64,000 nucleotides of DNA, from positions 47,035,520-47,099,519 of the forward strand of contig CM037788.1 in the NCBI GenBank assembly GCA_021229015.1, read 5' to 3'. The notes under the pieces are model-generated. The model saw only the letters and a program-made list of their open reading frames with translations, was not told where the DNA came from and made no database searches. The translations under genes and the position numbers were made by a program. This DNA comes from Solen grandis (taxonomy: Eukaryota; Mollusca; Bivalvia; Adapedonta; Solenidae). Of this stretch, positions 1 to 7,858 are shown in pieces (the first letter of the stretch is position 1; every line of letters begins with the position of its first letter).

Positions 1-148
1 TTAAAATGTTGTGACAACATTCAGCAATACAATCCACCAATTCTTTTGGTGCTTCTTGAATAATCTTCTTTCGAAATTTGGGCGAGGCTTCTGTCAAAGC
101 AAGCAACATTTTGCCATGTTTGCAAACGAGTGGTAGTTTGCGCTTCAT
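1..148 (-). CDS. Small pX-like Polinton/adintovirus protein, N-terminal part (runs off window)
   Basis: The ATG is at 148 on the minus strand and 49 codons are visible before the window edge. The protein starts with a basic stretch (MKRKL) and continues into a predicted helical domain with PKFRKKIIQEAPKELVD and a following C-x-A-E-C-C-H-N-I-L helix. This pattern (P-K-x-R-K-x-I-I-x-x-A-P-x-E-L, then E-C-x-x-N-x-L) is typical of the small basic protein encoded by metazoan Polintons and adintoviruses and often compared with adenovirus core protein pX; I recognise it from memory of the family, not from a search. A TATA box lies 33 bases upstream at 181-190, which supports the start. The gene at 497-1081 has the same domain order, so the two look like paralogues. 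The C-terminal half is unseen. Confidence 0.6.
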   Translation of the reverse strand, partial: MKRKLPLVCKHGKMLLALTEASPKFRKKIIQEAPKELVDCIAECCHNIL

Positions 149-180
149 GATGACAAATGATGATGAAATGTTTGGTCTCT

Positions 181-190
181 TTTATTTATA
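181..190 (-). promoter_or_regulatory. TATA box for the gene at 1-148
   Basis: On the minus strand it reads TATAAATAAA, 33 bases before the ATG at 148. It contains the TAA stop of the serine-rich ORF at 182-430, so the stop and the promoter share bases, as expected in a compact viral-type genome. Confidence 0.6.
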
Positions 191-430
191 CCACTGTTGA
201 AGGGCTTGTAAAGCGATATTGCCAGCACTACTCAGTGGTCCTGAATTTCTCATCGCAGTAACGGCAGTAGGTAAAGGGGAATGGAGACTTGGGATTGGTG
301 AAAATCTTGATGATGATGATGATGATGAACGCCCACTTGAAGAATTGGAAAGGTCAAACAATTGTCGTCGAACTGTAGGGTTTGGAGAAACCGTCATTGA
401 TCCTTGTGGTGTAGCCAACCCAGACCTCAT
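182..430 (-). CDS. Serine-rich ORF, possibly the severed tail of the 497-1081 protein
   Basis: The open frame extends up to the stop at 497-499, but the first ATG is at 430, giving 82 residues. It is rich in Ser, Pro and Arg, with a run of seven consecutive serines near the middle and an SPxP-type tail. I recognise no domain. It is in exactly the same reading frame as the gene at 497-1081, separated only by one TAA, and no TATA box sits in front of its ATG. The simplest reading is that this was the C-terminal tail of that protein and was cut off by a nonsense mutation; a separate small gene is the alternative. Confidence 0.4.
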   Translation of the reverse strand: MRSGLATPQGSMTVSPNPTVRRQLFDLSNSSSGRSSSSSSSRFSPIPSLHSPLPTAVTAMRNSGPLSSAGNIALQALQQWYK

Positions 431-496
431 CGAACTTCTATTAGAACGGGGAGTAGATGAGGTCAGTGGAGAGAATTGGGCCACAAGTGGTGATGC

Positions 497-1081
497 TTAG
501 GATGTTGTCCCAGATGTAACATCACGTCGAATCAGTATGGGGGACACTTTTGGTGTTCCAGTTGATACAGAGCGTTTTCTTCTTACAGTGACAATTCGAT
601 CATGAGGCAATGTCTGCTTCTTCCTTGTTTGTTTCCTTACTGGTGACTTGCGTTTGGTTGGCTGTTTTCGTGGTTGTTGTCGTGACCGTTTCCTGGCTGG
701 TGACTTTCGTTTGGGTGGTTGTTTTCTTGCTACTGGACCAAATTTTCTCACAGCATTGGTCCCGTTCCATCGAAGCAGTGTACGAATGATGGTGCCCCCA
801 AGGAAACCTTCACCGCCAGGTTTTAAAATAAGTTGTCGTTTTGTGGTCAGATCCACATGTTGATCAGCTAACTGTCTTAAAATGTCTTTGTTGCGTTCCA
901 TAAAATTCATCGTCTGTTTTGGCATGGTTACTTTTTTCTCTAAGATGAGTCGTGCAGCTAAGGTGAACAATTTCACCATCTCTGTTAATCCTGATTCTAC
1001 CAGCTCTTGTCGTTTTGTTGGGTTCTTTTCCCGACTCAACGATTCTAGAGCTTTGATCACTGTATGTGGTGTGTTTTCCAT
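497..1081 (-). CDS. Basic pX-like small virion protein of the Polinton element
   Basis: This is a 194-residue protein starting at ATG 1081. Residues 1-70 are predicted helical. A conserved block ILRQLADQHVDLTTKRQL follows at about 68-85, then K-P-G-G-E-G-F-L-G-G with a hydrophobic segment, and then a highly basic tail with repeated PPKRKSPARK-type units. The order 'helices, K-x-L-x-x-K-x-x-L-x-x-K-G-G-F-L-G, basic tail' is the hallmark I know from small Polinton/adintovirus proteins compared with adenovirus pX, a DNA-condensing core protein. A nucleic-acid-binding virion role is inference. A TATA box at 1127-1133 sits 46 bases upstream of the ATG. The frame stays open after the TAA stop for 105 more codons (see 182-430). 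Confidence 0.6.
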   Translation of the reverse strand: MENTPHTVIKALESLSREKNPTKRQELVESGLTEMVKLFTLAARLILEKKVTMPKQTMNFMERNKDILRQLADQHVDLTTKRQLILKPGGEGFLGGTIIRTLLRWNGTNAVRKFGPVARKQPPKRKSPARKRSRQQPRKQPTKRKSPVRKQTRKKQTLPHDRIVTVRRKRSVSTGTPKVSPILIRRDVTSGTTS

Positions 1082-1126
1082 GGTAGCTGTATCCTTAATG
1101 ATGATCGGGTGTCATGTTCCTGTCAT

Positions 1127-1133
1127 TTTATAC
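1127..1133 (-). promoter_or_regulatory. TATA box for the pX-like gene
   Basis: The minus strand reads TATAAAA, 46 bases before the ATG at 1081. It contains the TAA stop codon of the packaging ATPase frame that ends at 1128. Confidence 0.6.
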
Positions 1134-1779
1134 TGTAGTGTAGACGATCGGTCCTCGATCTTCACCTGTTACCCACCGATGGAACACATCTGTTCTTAAA
1201 CGATGCTGGTCGGGTGTTCTTGGATGAAAGTCAATGATAAGATATCCATGAGGTGTAGAGGTTGCATCTTGATACGCCATCACCAAATGGGGTGGTTGTA
1301 TTTGGTTCGCAAGTGTTTTGATCTGACCTTTATCTCTTGTGTTTTGAAATAATACCATGTAGTGTGCATTCAAGCTGATGGTACGACTAGCCTTGGATTG
1401 TTGGAACATGTTTTGTGTGATGTAAATGACAGTGGCATTTCTATGGTGTCCCTTTCGCGTGAACCATAATTTAATTTTCTCCTCATTTTTTTTATCCTAA
1501 CATATCATCAAATATGACGAGGTGTGGTAAGGTTGTATCGTCTACTATCTCTTCATCATCCTCAGGGATACCCTGAATGAATTTGATAGCTTCACGTTCT
1601 TGTAACTGTGCGTAGGCACTTTGCCATTCTTTGTAACACCAGACGATGTGTTGTGGTACCACATGAAATAAATCGGTTTTGTACTCAATAAGTTTTTTTA
1701 CAAATTGAATTTTTCCTGAACCACTTGGCCCTGAGATGAAAATGTTACTAGGATGTTGAAAAAGTAAACTACTTTCCAT
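1128..1779 (-). pseudogene. A32/FtsK-HerA-type DNA-packaging ATPase, frameshifted
   Basis: It would power genome packaging into a capsid. The first frame (1779 down to 1492) carries the P-loop GPSGSGKI and a Walker B PHLVIFDDMLG. The second frame (about 1491 down to 1128) continues the family pattern with the conserved LNAHYMVLFQNTRDK block and a family-like C terminus. The frames are joined at a run of eight T (1486-1493; A8 on the coding strand) immediately after an in-frame TAA, so one indel in a homopolymer explains the break. The P-loop also has Ile where Thr or Ser normally contacts magnesium, so the enzyme would be impaired even if the frame were intact. I start it at the ATG at 1779 because a TATA box at 1824-1830 overlaps the codons just after the more upstream ATGs (1836, 1833). 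Identity is secure; whether the frameshift is biological or an assembly error is open. Confidence 0.85.
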
Positions 1780-1823
1780 GATGGTCCAAGAAATAATAAC
1801 AGCATTGACATGACAACATTTTA

Positions 1824-1830
1824 TTTTATA
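1824..1830 (-). promoter_or_regulatory. TATA box for the packaging ATPase
   Basis: The minus strand reads TATAAAA, 45 bases before the ATG at 1779. This spacing matches the other genes of the element and decides the start. Confidence 0.55.
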
Positions 1831-1864
1831 CATCATAGCAAATAAAACACTTGAACAACATCAG

Positions 1865-2122
1865 TCAAAAATGTAAAGTATGACACACATCATGAATCAG
1901 TCTTTCTTTATACATCATCCATTCCGGCAATATCATGGTATATCCCATAGCATTTAAAGCCATGCACACTTCGTCAAACAGTTCCTCGGATTGTCTTAAC
2001 GCCTGTTCTGATTGAATTCCAAGTACACGCACAGCCAACAACACAGCTCTACGCCATGGATTCCGAATTGGAGTTATGTTTTTTTCCTGTAGTGAAGTAT
2101 TTCCCATGTTTTGGCTTCTCAT
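1865..2122 (-). CDS. Unknown 85-residue Polinton protein
   Basis: I do not recognise this protein. It starts at ATG 2122 (or the second Met at 2107) and has a helical central region (about residues 25-60: AVLLAVRVLGIQSEQALRQ, then a segment with E-E-L-F-D-E-V) and a hydrophobic C-terminal part. Its ATG overlaps the stop of the upstream F-box-like gene by four bases (2119-2122). Such an overlap is common in compact viral genomes and unusual for separate animal genes. I see no good TATA box before it. Confidence 0.45.
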   Translation of the reverse strand: MRSQNMGNTSLQEKNITPIRNPWRRAVLLAVRVLGIQSEQALRQSEELFDEVCMALNAMGYTMILPEWMMYKERLIHDVCHTLHF

Positions 2123-2739
2123 TCGTCTTGCAAGTACTCTTGGTAGTATCTTATTTTGTAGGTGTCCCAGAGGGATTCGTCTCCCAACTCAAACCTTTCT
2201 AAGTTGTTGAAATCGGGATCTTGAAAGAACTGTTCACTAGGATTTGGCCTCGTTTGTTTGAATATTGCGGCGCACTGTTTACCAAAAATGTTAAACACTT
2301 GTTCACAAGTGATAGGTTCTGGAGTCAGTAAAATGGCACGTATATCCTCTGGTGTGTCGTTCCGGTAGTTAATCGCAAATCTGAGATACATACGCTCATC
2401 AAAACGGTTCAGTTTCTCCACTGTATCAATGTTTAGGGTATCAATGTATATGTACCACACGTCAGAGATCAGGTTGCGTAGCAGGTTGTAAATGGCAAAA
2501 ATCCGTTGAAAGACCACACTTTTATAGCTGCTTGGAAGATCACGCCCTCGTACGTCACTAACGATATCATAAACTTGGTTTAAACAAGAGGGATCCTCCA
2601 TCGTCTGGTGAATTATTCTGTCTCCAACGCGCTGTGCCCAAGTAAAAAATAACTCGTTGCAAAATGCAGCAGGTTTCTTATTAGCTTCAACGAGATGTCT
2701 GTAGATCATCTGTTGCATTTCTACTGGTAGAGTGTTCAT
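2119..2739 (-). CDS. 206-residue Polinton protein with an F-box-like N terminus
   Basis: The frame is open from 2796, but the first ATG is at 2739, which I take as the start. The protein opens with LPVEMQQMIYRHL at residues 4-16, which fits the start of an F-box (L-P-x-E-[LM]-x-x-x-I-[FY]-x-x-L), the motif that binds Skp1 in SCF ubiquitin ligases. The rest is mostly helical with several aromatic residues (WYIYIDTLNIDTVEKL; NYRNDTPEDIRAILL) and an acidic C terminus. I know no family for the whole protein. It follows the polymerase by 61 bases on the same strand and overlaps the next gene by four bases. An ubiquitin-related role is inference from a short motif. Confidence 0.55.
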   Translation of the reverse strand: MNTLPVEMQQMIYRHLVEANKKPAAFCNELFFTWAQRVGDRIIHQTMEDPSCLNQVYDIVSDVRGRDLPSSYKSVVFQRIFAIYNLLRNLISDVWYIYIDTLNIDTVEKLNRFDERMYLRFAINYRNDTPEDIRAILLTPEPITCEQVFNIFGKQCAAIFKQTRPNPSEQFFQDPDFNNLERFELGDESLWDTYKIRYYQEYLQDE

Positions 2740-2800
2740 CGTGAATCTCCGTATGTTTCCACCACCGTTCAGGCTATGCACACGATCACAAGCCAACTGG

Positions 2801-5800
2801 TTATGACGGTTGATAACCGTACGGCACTGTCTTATATTTGTTCACGACCACGCGTTTTGTATACACTGAGCGGAACGTCTTGGTCTGTGTCTCACTGATC
2901 ACTTTGCGATTTCTATGTCTCTTGATTAGGGATTCATATTCGATGACTGTCTTGTAATGTTTGCGATCTTGTACACAGTCGACCATAGTCTTAAAATTGA
3001 CTTTCTGACTAGCATTGTAATCCAAAGTGATGTCTTTTACTTTGCATTTCTGATGTCGATTTCCTTTTTCATCGATATATTCATACCCATAGTTTTTTGG
3101 CCCTAATGCCACGAATTTGACAATGCGTCCATGTGGTACTTCATCTGTCCACTTTCCCAACTGACTCTCTTCAATTGGAATGTTGTACTGGTCAGGGTCA
3201 TAGATGTACATACAACTGTCTGTGTCAAAATACAGTACCCGATCTCCAGGTTTTTCCAACTGGGTGTAAAGTTCAAGTCGAGCATAGGACGTAACGAAGG
3301 CAGCTACCACTGGATTTGAAGATGAATGGGGCTGTGTTGCGTCTGTTTCATCCGAGTAATTCACCAACATGAAGTTGTCATGATCGAAAATCTCGGCAAA
3401 CTGCACAGTGACATGACGGTCGGAGAGTAGGTCATACAACCGGTTCACCTTAGTCACATACTCGGTTTTGGTTTGAACATTGTTTTGTGCATTCTTACCC
3501 CACAAACAGTTCAACATGGTTTTGGCAAACGCTCTTTTTCCTTTGTTCTTTTTCACGTTGTCGAGCCAGATACCCTCTATCTGAAAGTAATTCTGTTTAA
3601 AGCGGGCTTCATCATCTTCTGTTTTTACCCAATTAGGGTAACCACTTGCTTCTTGTTTCAATTTCAAGTATTTGTTAATATACTGTTTATACACATCTTT
3701 ACTCCATGCGTCCCAGTGCCAGATGTGGAAGACGTCTACCAATTGGTATCCTACCTCAAGAGCTTTGGCTATTTCCACATGGGTCCAGGTACCTGTCAAC
3801 ATGCGTTTGTACAGAGTGTGATTGCATTTTTCACACTCTTCCTCAGCACAGGTACGGCACAGTGTTAAGATCTTTTTCTTGTTACAGTGAATAGGTAGGA
3901 CTGGTAGCCACAGGTCTTGTGGTGGCAATACACGACATTTGATGAGTCCCTTGTACATTCCAATGTTGTTTATATCAATCATCTCTTGACTTAAGATGTC
4001 GGGATGTCCCACGGGGTATGCTTTGTACTTGTTCACGAATGGATACAGTGAGCAAATGTCAGCATACTTAATTTCTTCCTTGGTGGTTGTATCCACTTCA
4101 TGGTATAATTGAACGGCATTGGTTCGTCCACCAAACAAAGCATCCCGAGGTATAATAGGTTCTTGGAAGGAAAGAAACGGTTCACAGTATCTCTGTATTC
4201 TGGTTCAATCTTGCATTTCTGATCAAAGTCACATTCCCACATTACAACTGTGTTGTAACCTTGTTGAGACAAGTCTTTCAACCGAAAGGTTGTGGCATTG
4301 TATAACTGCTCCATAGTTTGAAGTGTGTAACCGTTCACACTGTCTCTCCTTGGGTAACATTTTGGACATCCGTGTGTCCAGCACCCCATGAATTCGTATA
4401 CGGTGTTCGTATCTTTGTGGAATCCGTCAATAGGGTCCAATTTGTACTTCACCTCCATTTAATGCATGGCGAATGTGCTTATTCTCAATGGAAGCAGTTG
4501 TTTCTATCCAACGAATCCCTTTGATTGAGTATCGAGTTTTGTTTGGATACCCGTCATCAGAGATTACAGCCAAGGTCTTTGGAGGCATTGAATTTTTACG
4601 CCAAGCTTTGTTGCACACTTGAGCTAGAGTGGTCGCTTCCAGGAACGGATCAATTTGGTCACTGGCCAACAGTTCTTTCCTAAACTCTCCACAACCTCGT
4701 CTCAAGATGTCCACATCTGATTTGCAGTACTTTTGCATTTCTAACTGAAAGTGAACACAGCCTTTTGTGCCACTTTTGCATTGTACCATTTCAGAAACGC
4801 TTCTCTCTTGTCAGGTTTCATGCTGTTGGGTCTGTAAAAATGTACGGGGAGATAGTCTCCAATGTAGTCTTGGTATTCATCCGTGTTGGCATAAAATGGA
4901 AACCATCCTTTTGCCATCTCAGTCAATCCAAACGTGTCGGGGAAATCGGACAAAGGCATGTTGAGAAAACTCAGTGAGTCGATGAATCTCACTTGATGGG
5001 CTTTCATCATTAGAATTTTGCTTCCATTCATGATCAATTCTGGTTTGGCTGTATCATGTGTCAGTAAGTGCCTCAAAATAAACTGTGCATCGTATACTTG
5101 TGAGTTGTGAGCAATCACTGTGGTACCTTTGTGACTGGGTTGAAACAGCCATGCACAAAATTCTGACAAAGTGTTGTTACCACGAAATATTTTTTCTCTA
5201 GGCTCATCCACAGCTTCGCATTTCTGACACGGGCTTTTCATGGATTGACACATACAGTCTCCACAAGCACGTTGAGCAACACAAAAGTTTGGTATATGTT
5301 CATCCAAATCAAATCGGCACTCAAAGTCAAAGAAGATGAAAGGTACAGTCGGTGACTTCATGTTCTCTGGTTCTTTGTACGTGGGGATATAACACTGATG
5401 TTCTGCATCCACAACTTTCTTGCAATACTTGCATTTTTTAGTGCCAGGACAGAGATGGTTCTTCTTTGTGCCCACAACCATTTGACCACAGGTCTTGCAT
5501 TGCCATACACTTTCACAGATGTTTTTTGTAGATTTTCCTGGTTTCGCTTTGTGCTGATCAAAACATTTCTGACTATGAAATGTTCTACCACAGTGGCCAC
5601 ATGGAAAGAATCCTTCTTTTGGGCATAGTGTCGAGGCGTAACACAGACAAATATTCTTACACAAGTGAGCTTCTCTGTTGTTATAACCGTAGTTACAGTG
5701 TTCACAGAAGTAGCTGCATCCCAGGAAACCAGTGATTGATGTAATGCAATCATAATGTTTATCATGATGATAAATGTGAATCACTTTGCTTTTGTCTGTC

Positions 5801-6603
5801 AGAGGTGGGTGATTGAACAACACGTCCATTTTCTCAAACTGTGGCCACACTTTGATCACATAGTCTGGATAAAGGTGGGCTTGAATCTTCTTGTATTCTT
5901 CTATACCACAAGGTTGATTTGGACTAATGCCCACACTATCTAACAATGTCTTGGCTTCTTGGCTTTGAAGAAATTTTGCAGATTGTCTCATCAAATTCCA
6001 TCGCTTCTTCCAGGCTGTATCGTCCGTTTTATTGAGTTTACATATCCCTACCACAATTGATCGTGCCAAACACATACTGTCGTGAACATTGTCTATCTTT
6101 ACCATACTTCGTTTGACTTTGGACATGTTCTCAATGCTTAGGTGCGATCCAAACGTTCTTTTTGTTCTTCCACCTCCCTCGGGCATAATGACATGTGTCA
6201 TTTCTAACTGGAGATGCCCGTCATGAATCTCAAACTTGTGGTTGCTTTGTGATACTTTCTCTATTTCGTTCAACAGCGTATCTCCTGAAATGTGTGTTGC
6301 ATTCCCGAATGGAATGTGGATACCAAATGCTAGGTCAGGATGATTTATGGAGATACGAATTTGATCGTTGTCATTGACCCGTGCTTCTCTGCATAACTGT
6401 TTCACCGTGTCATTGAAAAGTTGATGTGTAAATTCAAACGGTTTTTTATATCTTTCAAATGTAACATCGTACACGTGGCCATTCGTTTTAAACTTTCTTG
6501 AAGTTCTCTGTGACCGTGGCTGTATGGAATAATATTCCCGTATATCACTCTTGGTCTTTTTTGCAGGTGGCTCATCATCGCTGCTTTCTTCACTACTCGA
6601 CAT
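2801..6603 (-). pseudogene. Protein-primed family B DNA polymerase of a Polinton/adintovirus, in four frame segments
   Basis: It replicates the element's linear genome using a protein primer. Segment 1 (6603-4741, 620 residues) has an acidic/basic start, a region with D-x-M-C-L-A-R (about 175-181) and H-Y-D (283-285), four CxxC-type zinc sites (about 300-404), exonuclease motif I FFDFE (425-429) and motif II AHNSQVYD (498-505). Segment 2 (4789-4427) has exonuclease III YCKSDVDIL. Segment 3 (4458-4033 as an open frame) has a W-x-H-G-C-x-x-C-Y block. Segment 4 (open from about 4170 to 2801) has motif A YADICSLYP (its residues 25-33), motif B KTMLNCLWGK (206-215) and motif C YFDTDS (303-308). 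The frames alternate between two phases at about 4750, 4445 and 4170, none at a long homopolymer. All catalytic motifs survive, so decay is recent or the breaks are sequence errors. The start ATG at 6603 follows a TATA box by 30 bases. Confidence 0.92.
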
Positions 6604-6632
6604 CGTTGTGATTATAAGTAAGTGAGCAAAGC

Positions 6633-6641
6633 TTTTTTATA
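6633..6641 (-). promoter_or_regulatory. TATA box for the DNA polymerase gene
   Basis: The minus strand reads TATAAAAAA, ending 30 bases before the polymerase ATG at 6603. That leaves a very short 5' untranslated region. The same interval must also contain the promoter, or a junction, for the rightward zinc-knuckle gene. Confidence 0.6.
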
Positions 6642-6648
6642 CATCTAA

Positions 6649-7207
6649 GCTCCGCCCCCGGCCAAACCCCCTTCTCTCAAACCTGATTCAGTTAATTTAC
6701 TACAAGCTATCAGTGACAAGCTGATCAGACTAGAAACAGAAAGACAAGTGACATGCTACCGCTGTCAGGAAAAGGGGCATTATGCATCGGCATGTACGAA
6801 GAAAGCTTCAACACCTCAAACAGTAAGTACGGGTGTGCTACCGTTGTCATGAACCGGGACATTTTGTTTCTAATTGCCCAAAACCTGCAGTGTGCTACAG
6901 CTGTCACGAACAAGGCCACTTTGCATCCGCTTGTCCTAAGAAAGGAATGAATAGTACTGTACCTACAGTAAACGCACAGGCGGACAGTGAAATGCAGAAA
7001 ATGGACGTAGTTGAGACAGTGCCACAGACGGACAGTGATGTTGAGTTACTAGAGGCTGTCTCTGAGTTGGAGAAACCTACCGTAAAACCCAAGAAACGCA
7101 AGAGAAGCGTCAACACATGCATCGTGTGTCCTGAGGCTCACCCATCAACAAGCAGTACAGAGTGTAACCGACCAGCTAAGAAGCGAAAAATGACATTTGA
7201 ACACTAG
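6649..7207 (+). pseudogene. CCHC zinc-knuckle (Gag-like) protein, frame-broken
   Basis: Two frames together encode three C-x2-C-x4-H-x4-C zinc knuckles: CYRCQEKGHYASAC (from 6754, first frame, open 6649-6849), CYRCHEPGHFVSNC and CYSCHEQGHFASAC (second frame, open 6826-7207). A Lys/Arg-rich nuclear-signal-like KPKKRKRS and a C-terminal CIVCPEAH with AKKRKM follow. Before the first knuckle is a short coiled-coil-like stretch (NLLQAISDKLIRLE) as in the C terminus of retroelement Gag proteins. Neither frame has an upstream ATG, so either a 5' part is missing, an intron is present (ACAGTAAGTA at 6821-6830 resembles a splice donor), or this is a captured Gag fragment with a one-base indel near 6822-6832. 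The knuckles would bind single-stranded nucleic acid. A poly(A) signal follows at 7303. Confidence 0.6.
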
Positions 7208-7302
7208 TCTTGAAAAAACAAAGTTGTGTTATGTTCATTATTTGTTGTATGACGCACGTTTAATTCATTGTTGCTGTATGACACATGTTTGTTGTTAAAC
7301 AC

Positions 7303-7308
7303 AATAAA
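7303..7308 (+). terminator. Poly(A) signal of the zinc-knuckle gene
   Basis: AATAAA lies 96 bases after the stop at 7207. Unlike its two right-hand neighbours, this gene has no histone-type stem-loop. Confidence 0.5.
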
Positions 7309-7354
7309 AATCATATGACAATTGTATTAGTTATCCTTTCTACATCATTGTAAT

Positions 7355-7370
7355 GGTCCTGAAAAGGACC
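7355..7370 (-). terminator. Histone-type mRNA 3' stem-loop (minus strand)
   Basis: The minus strand reads GGTCCTTTTCAGGACC: a 6-bp stem with a TTTC loop, preceded by AAC and followed by ATTACA. This matches the replication-dependent histone 3' end consensus GGYYCTTTTCAGRRCC. It starts 20 bases after the stop of the gene at 7390-7605, the normal distance for histone mRNAs. Confidence 0.8.
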
Positions 7371-7389
7371 GTTATTTATTGAGAAGTGT

Positions 7390-7605
7390 CTAGCACTCAC
7401 TCAAATACAAACACCGCCAGTAATGCCTGCTGGCTTCTGGATATGCCAGGTAAAACCCTGACAAATCCGGGTACAATGGCAAAGGGGGTAAACTCGGGTA
7501 CAAGTTGACACCCTCTTCCTTTATACCCTCTTCCTTGACTTCTACTTTCTTCTCCTTTCGTAACGCCTTCCTTGCACGTCGGAATAACTTACGAAGGAAC
7601 CTCAT
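7390..7605 (-). CDS. Small basic protein with paired LYPxL late-domain-like motifs
   Basis: The frame is open from 7683, but the upstream codons lack an ATG until 7632. A TATA box (CTATAAAT, 7639-7646) would place the mRNA start near 7615-7620, so the ATG at 7605 is the likely start (71 residues). The protein begins MRFLRKLFRRARKALRKEKK, an amphipathic basic helix. A charged linker (EVKEEGIKEEG) and LYPSLPPLPLYPDL at about residues 35-48 follow; this holds two copies of LYPxL, the motif by which retroviral Gag proteins recruit the ESCRT factor ALIX. If the ATG at 7632 were used, a short hydrophobic segment would precede the basic helix. Family unknown. It is divergent from the gene at 7859 and ends in a histone-type stem-loop. 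Confidence 0.6.
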   Translation of the reverse strand: MRFLRKLFRRARKALRKEKKVEVKEEGIKEEGVNLYPSLPPLPLYPDLSGFYLAYPEASRHYWRCLYLSEC

Positions 7606-7858
7606 GGTGAAGAATGAATACATACACAGCATTACACAATTTATAGTCAAGAAAAAGTAGGTTAGTAGGTCAATCCACCCCAAATGTCAAGGCCGAAGAC
7701 AATGCTATCTAACTCAGGTCAAGGTCGAACACATCATTTTTTTTATTGGATGAAAAAATAACGTTCTCTGATTGGTGTGCGCCAACACAAGAAAGTAGGT
7801 CAATACGGTACTATAAAACAGTGCACATACTCTATACTTTATTATTCATGATTGAAAC
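7606..7858. promoter_or_regulatory. Bidirectional CCAAT/TATA promoter
   Basis: The interval between the two divergent small genes holds a minus-strand TATA box (7640-7645), inverted CCAAT boxes (ATTGG at 7745-7749 and 7771-7775) and a plus-strand TATAAAA (7812-7818) 41 bases before the ATG at 7859. The section 7701-7800 is repeated at 42377-42490, keeping the ATTGG box, the following AGTAGGTCAAT and the CAGGTCAAGG element. Divergent genes with CCAAT and TATA boxes and stem-loop 3' ends resemble a histone H2A/H2B pair in layout. Confidence 0.6.

Noticed and set aside
219..500. Plus-strand 93-codon ORF with an Asp run
   Set aside because: Shadow of the minus-strand Ser-rich frame; the Asp run is its Ser codons read backwards.
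7606..7683. Transmembrane N terminus on the 7390 gene
   Set aside because: The upstream codons start with TTG rather than ATG and overlap the gene's own TATA box, so they are probably not translated.
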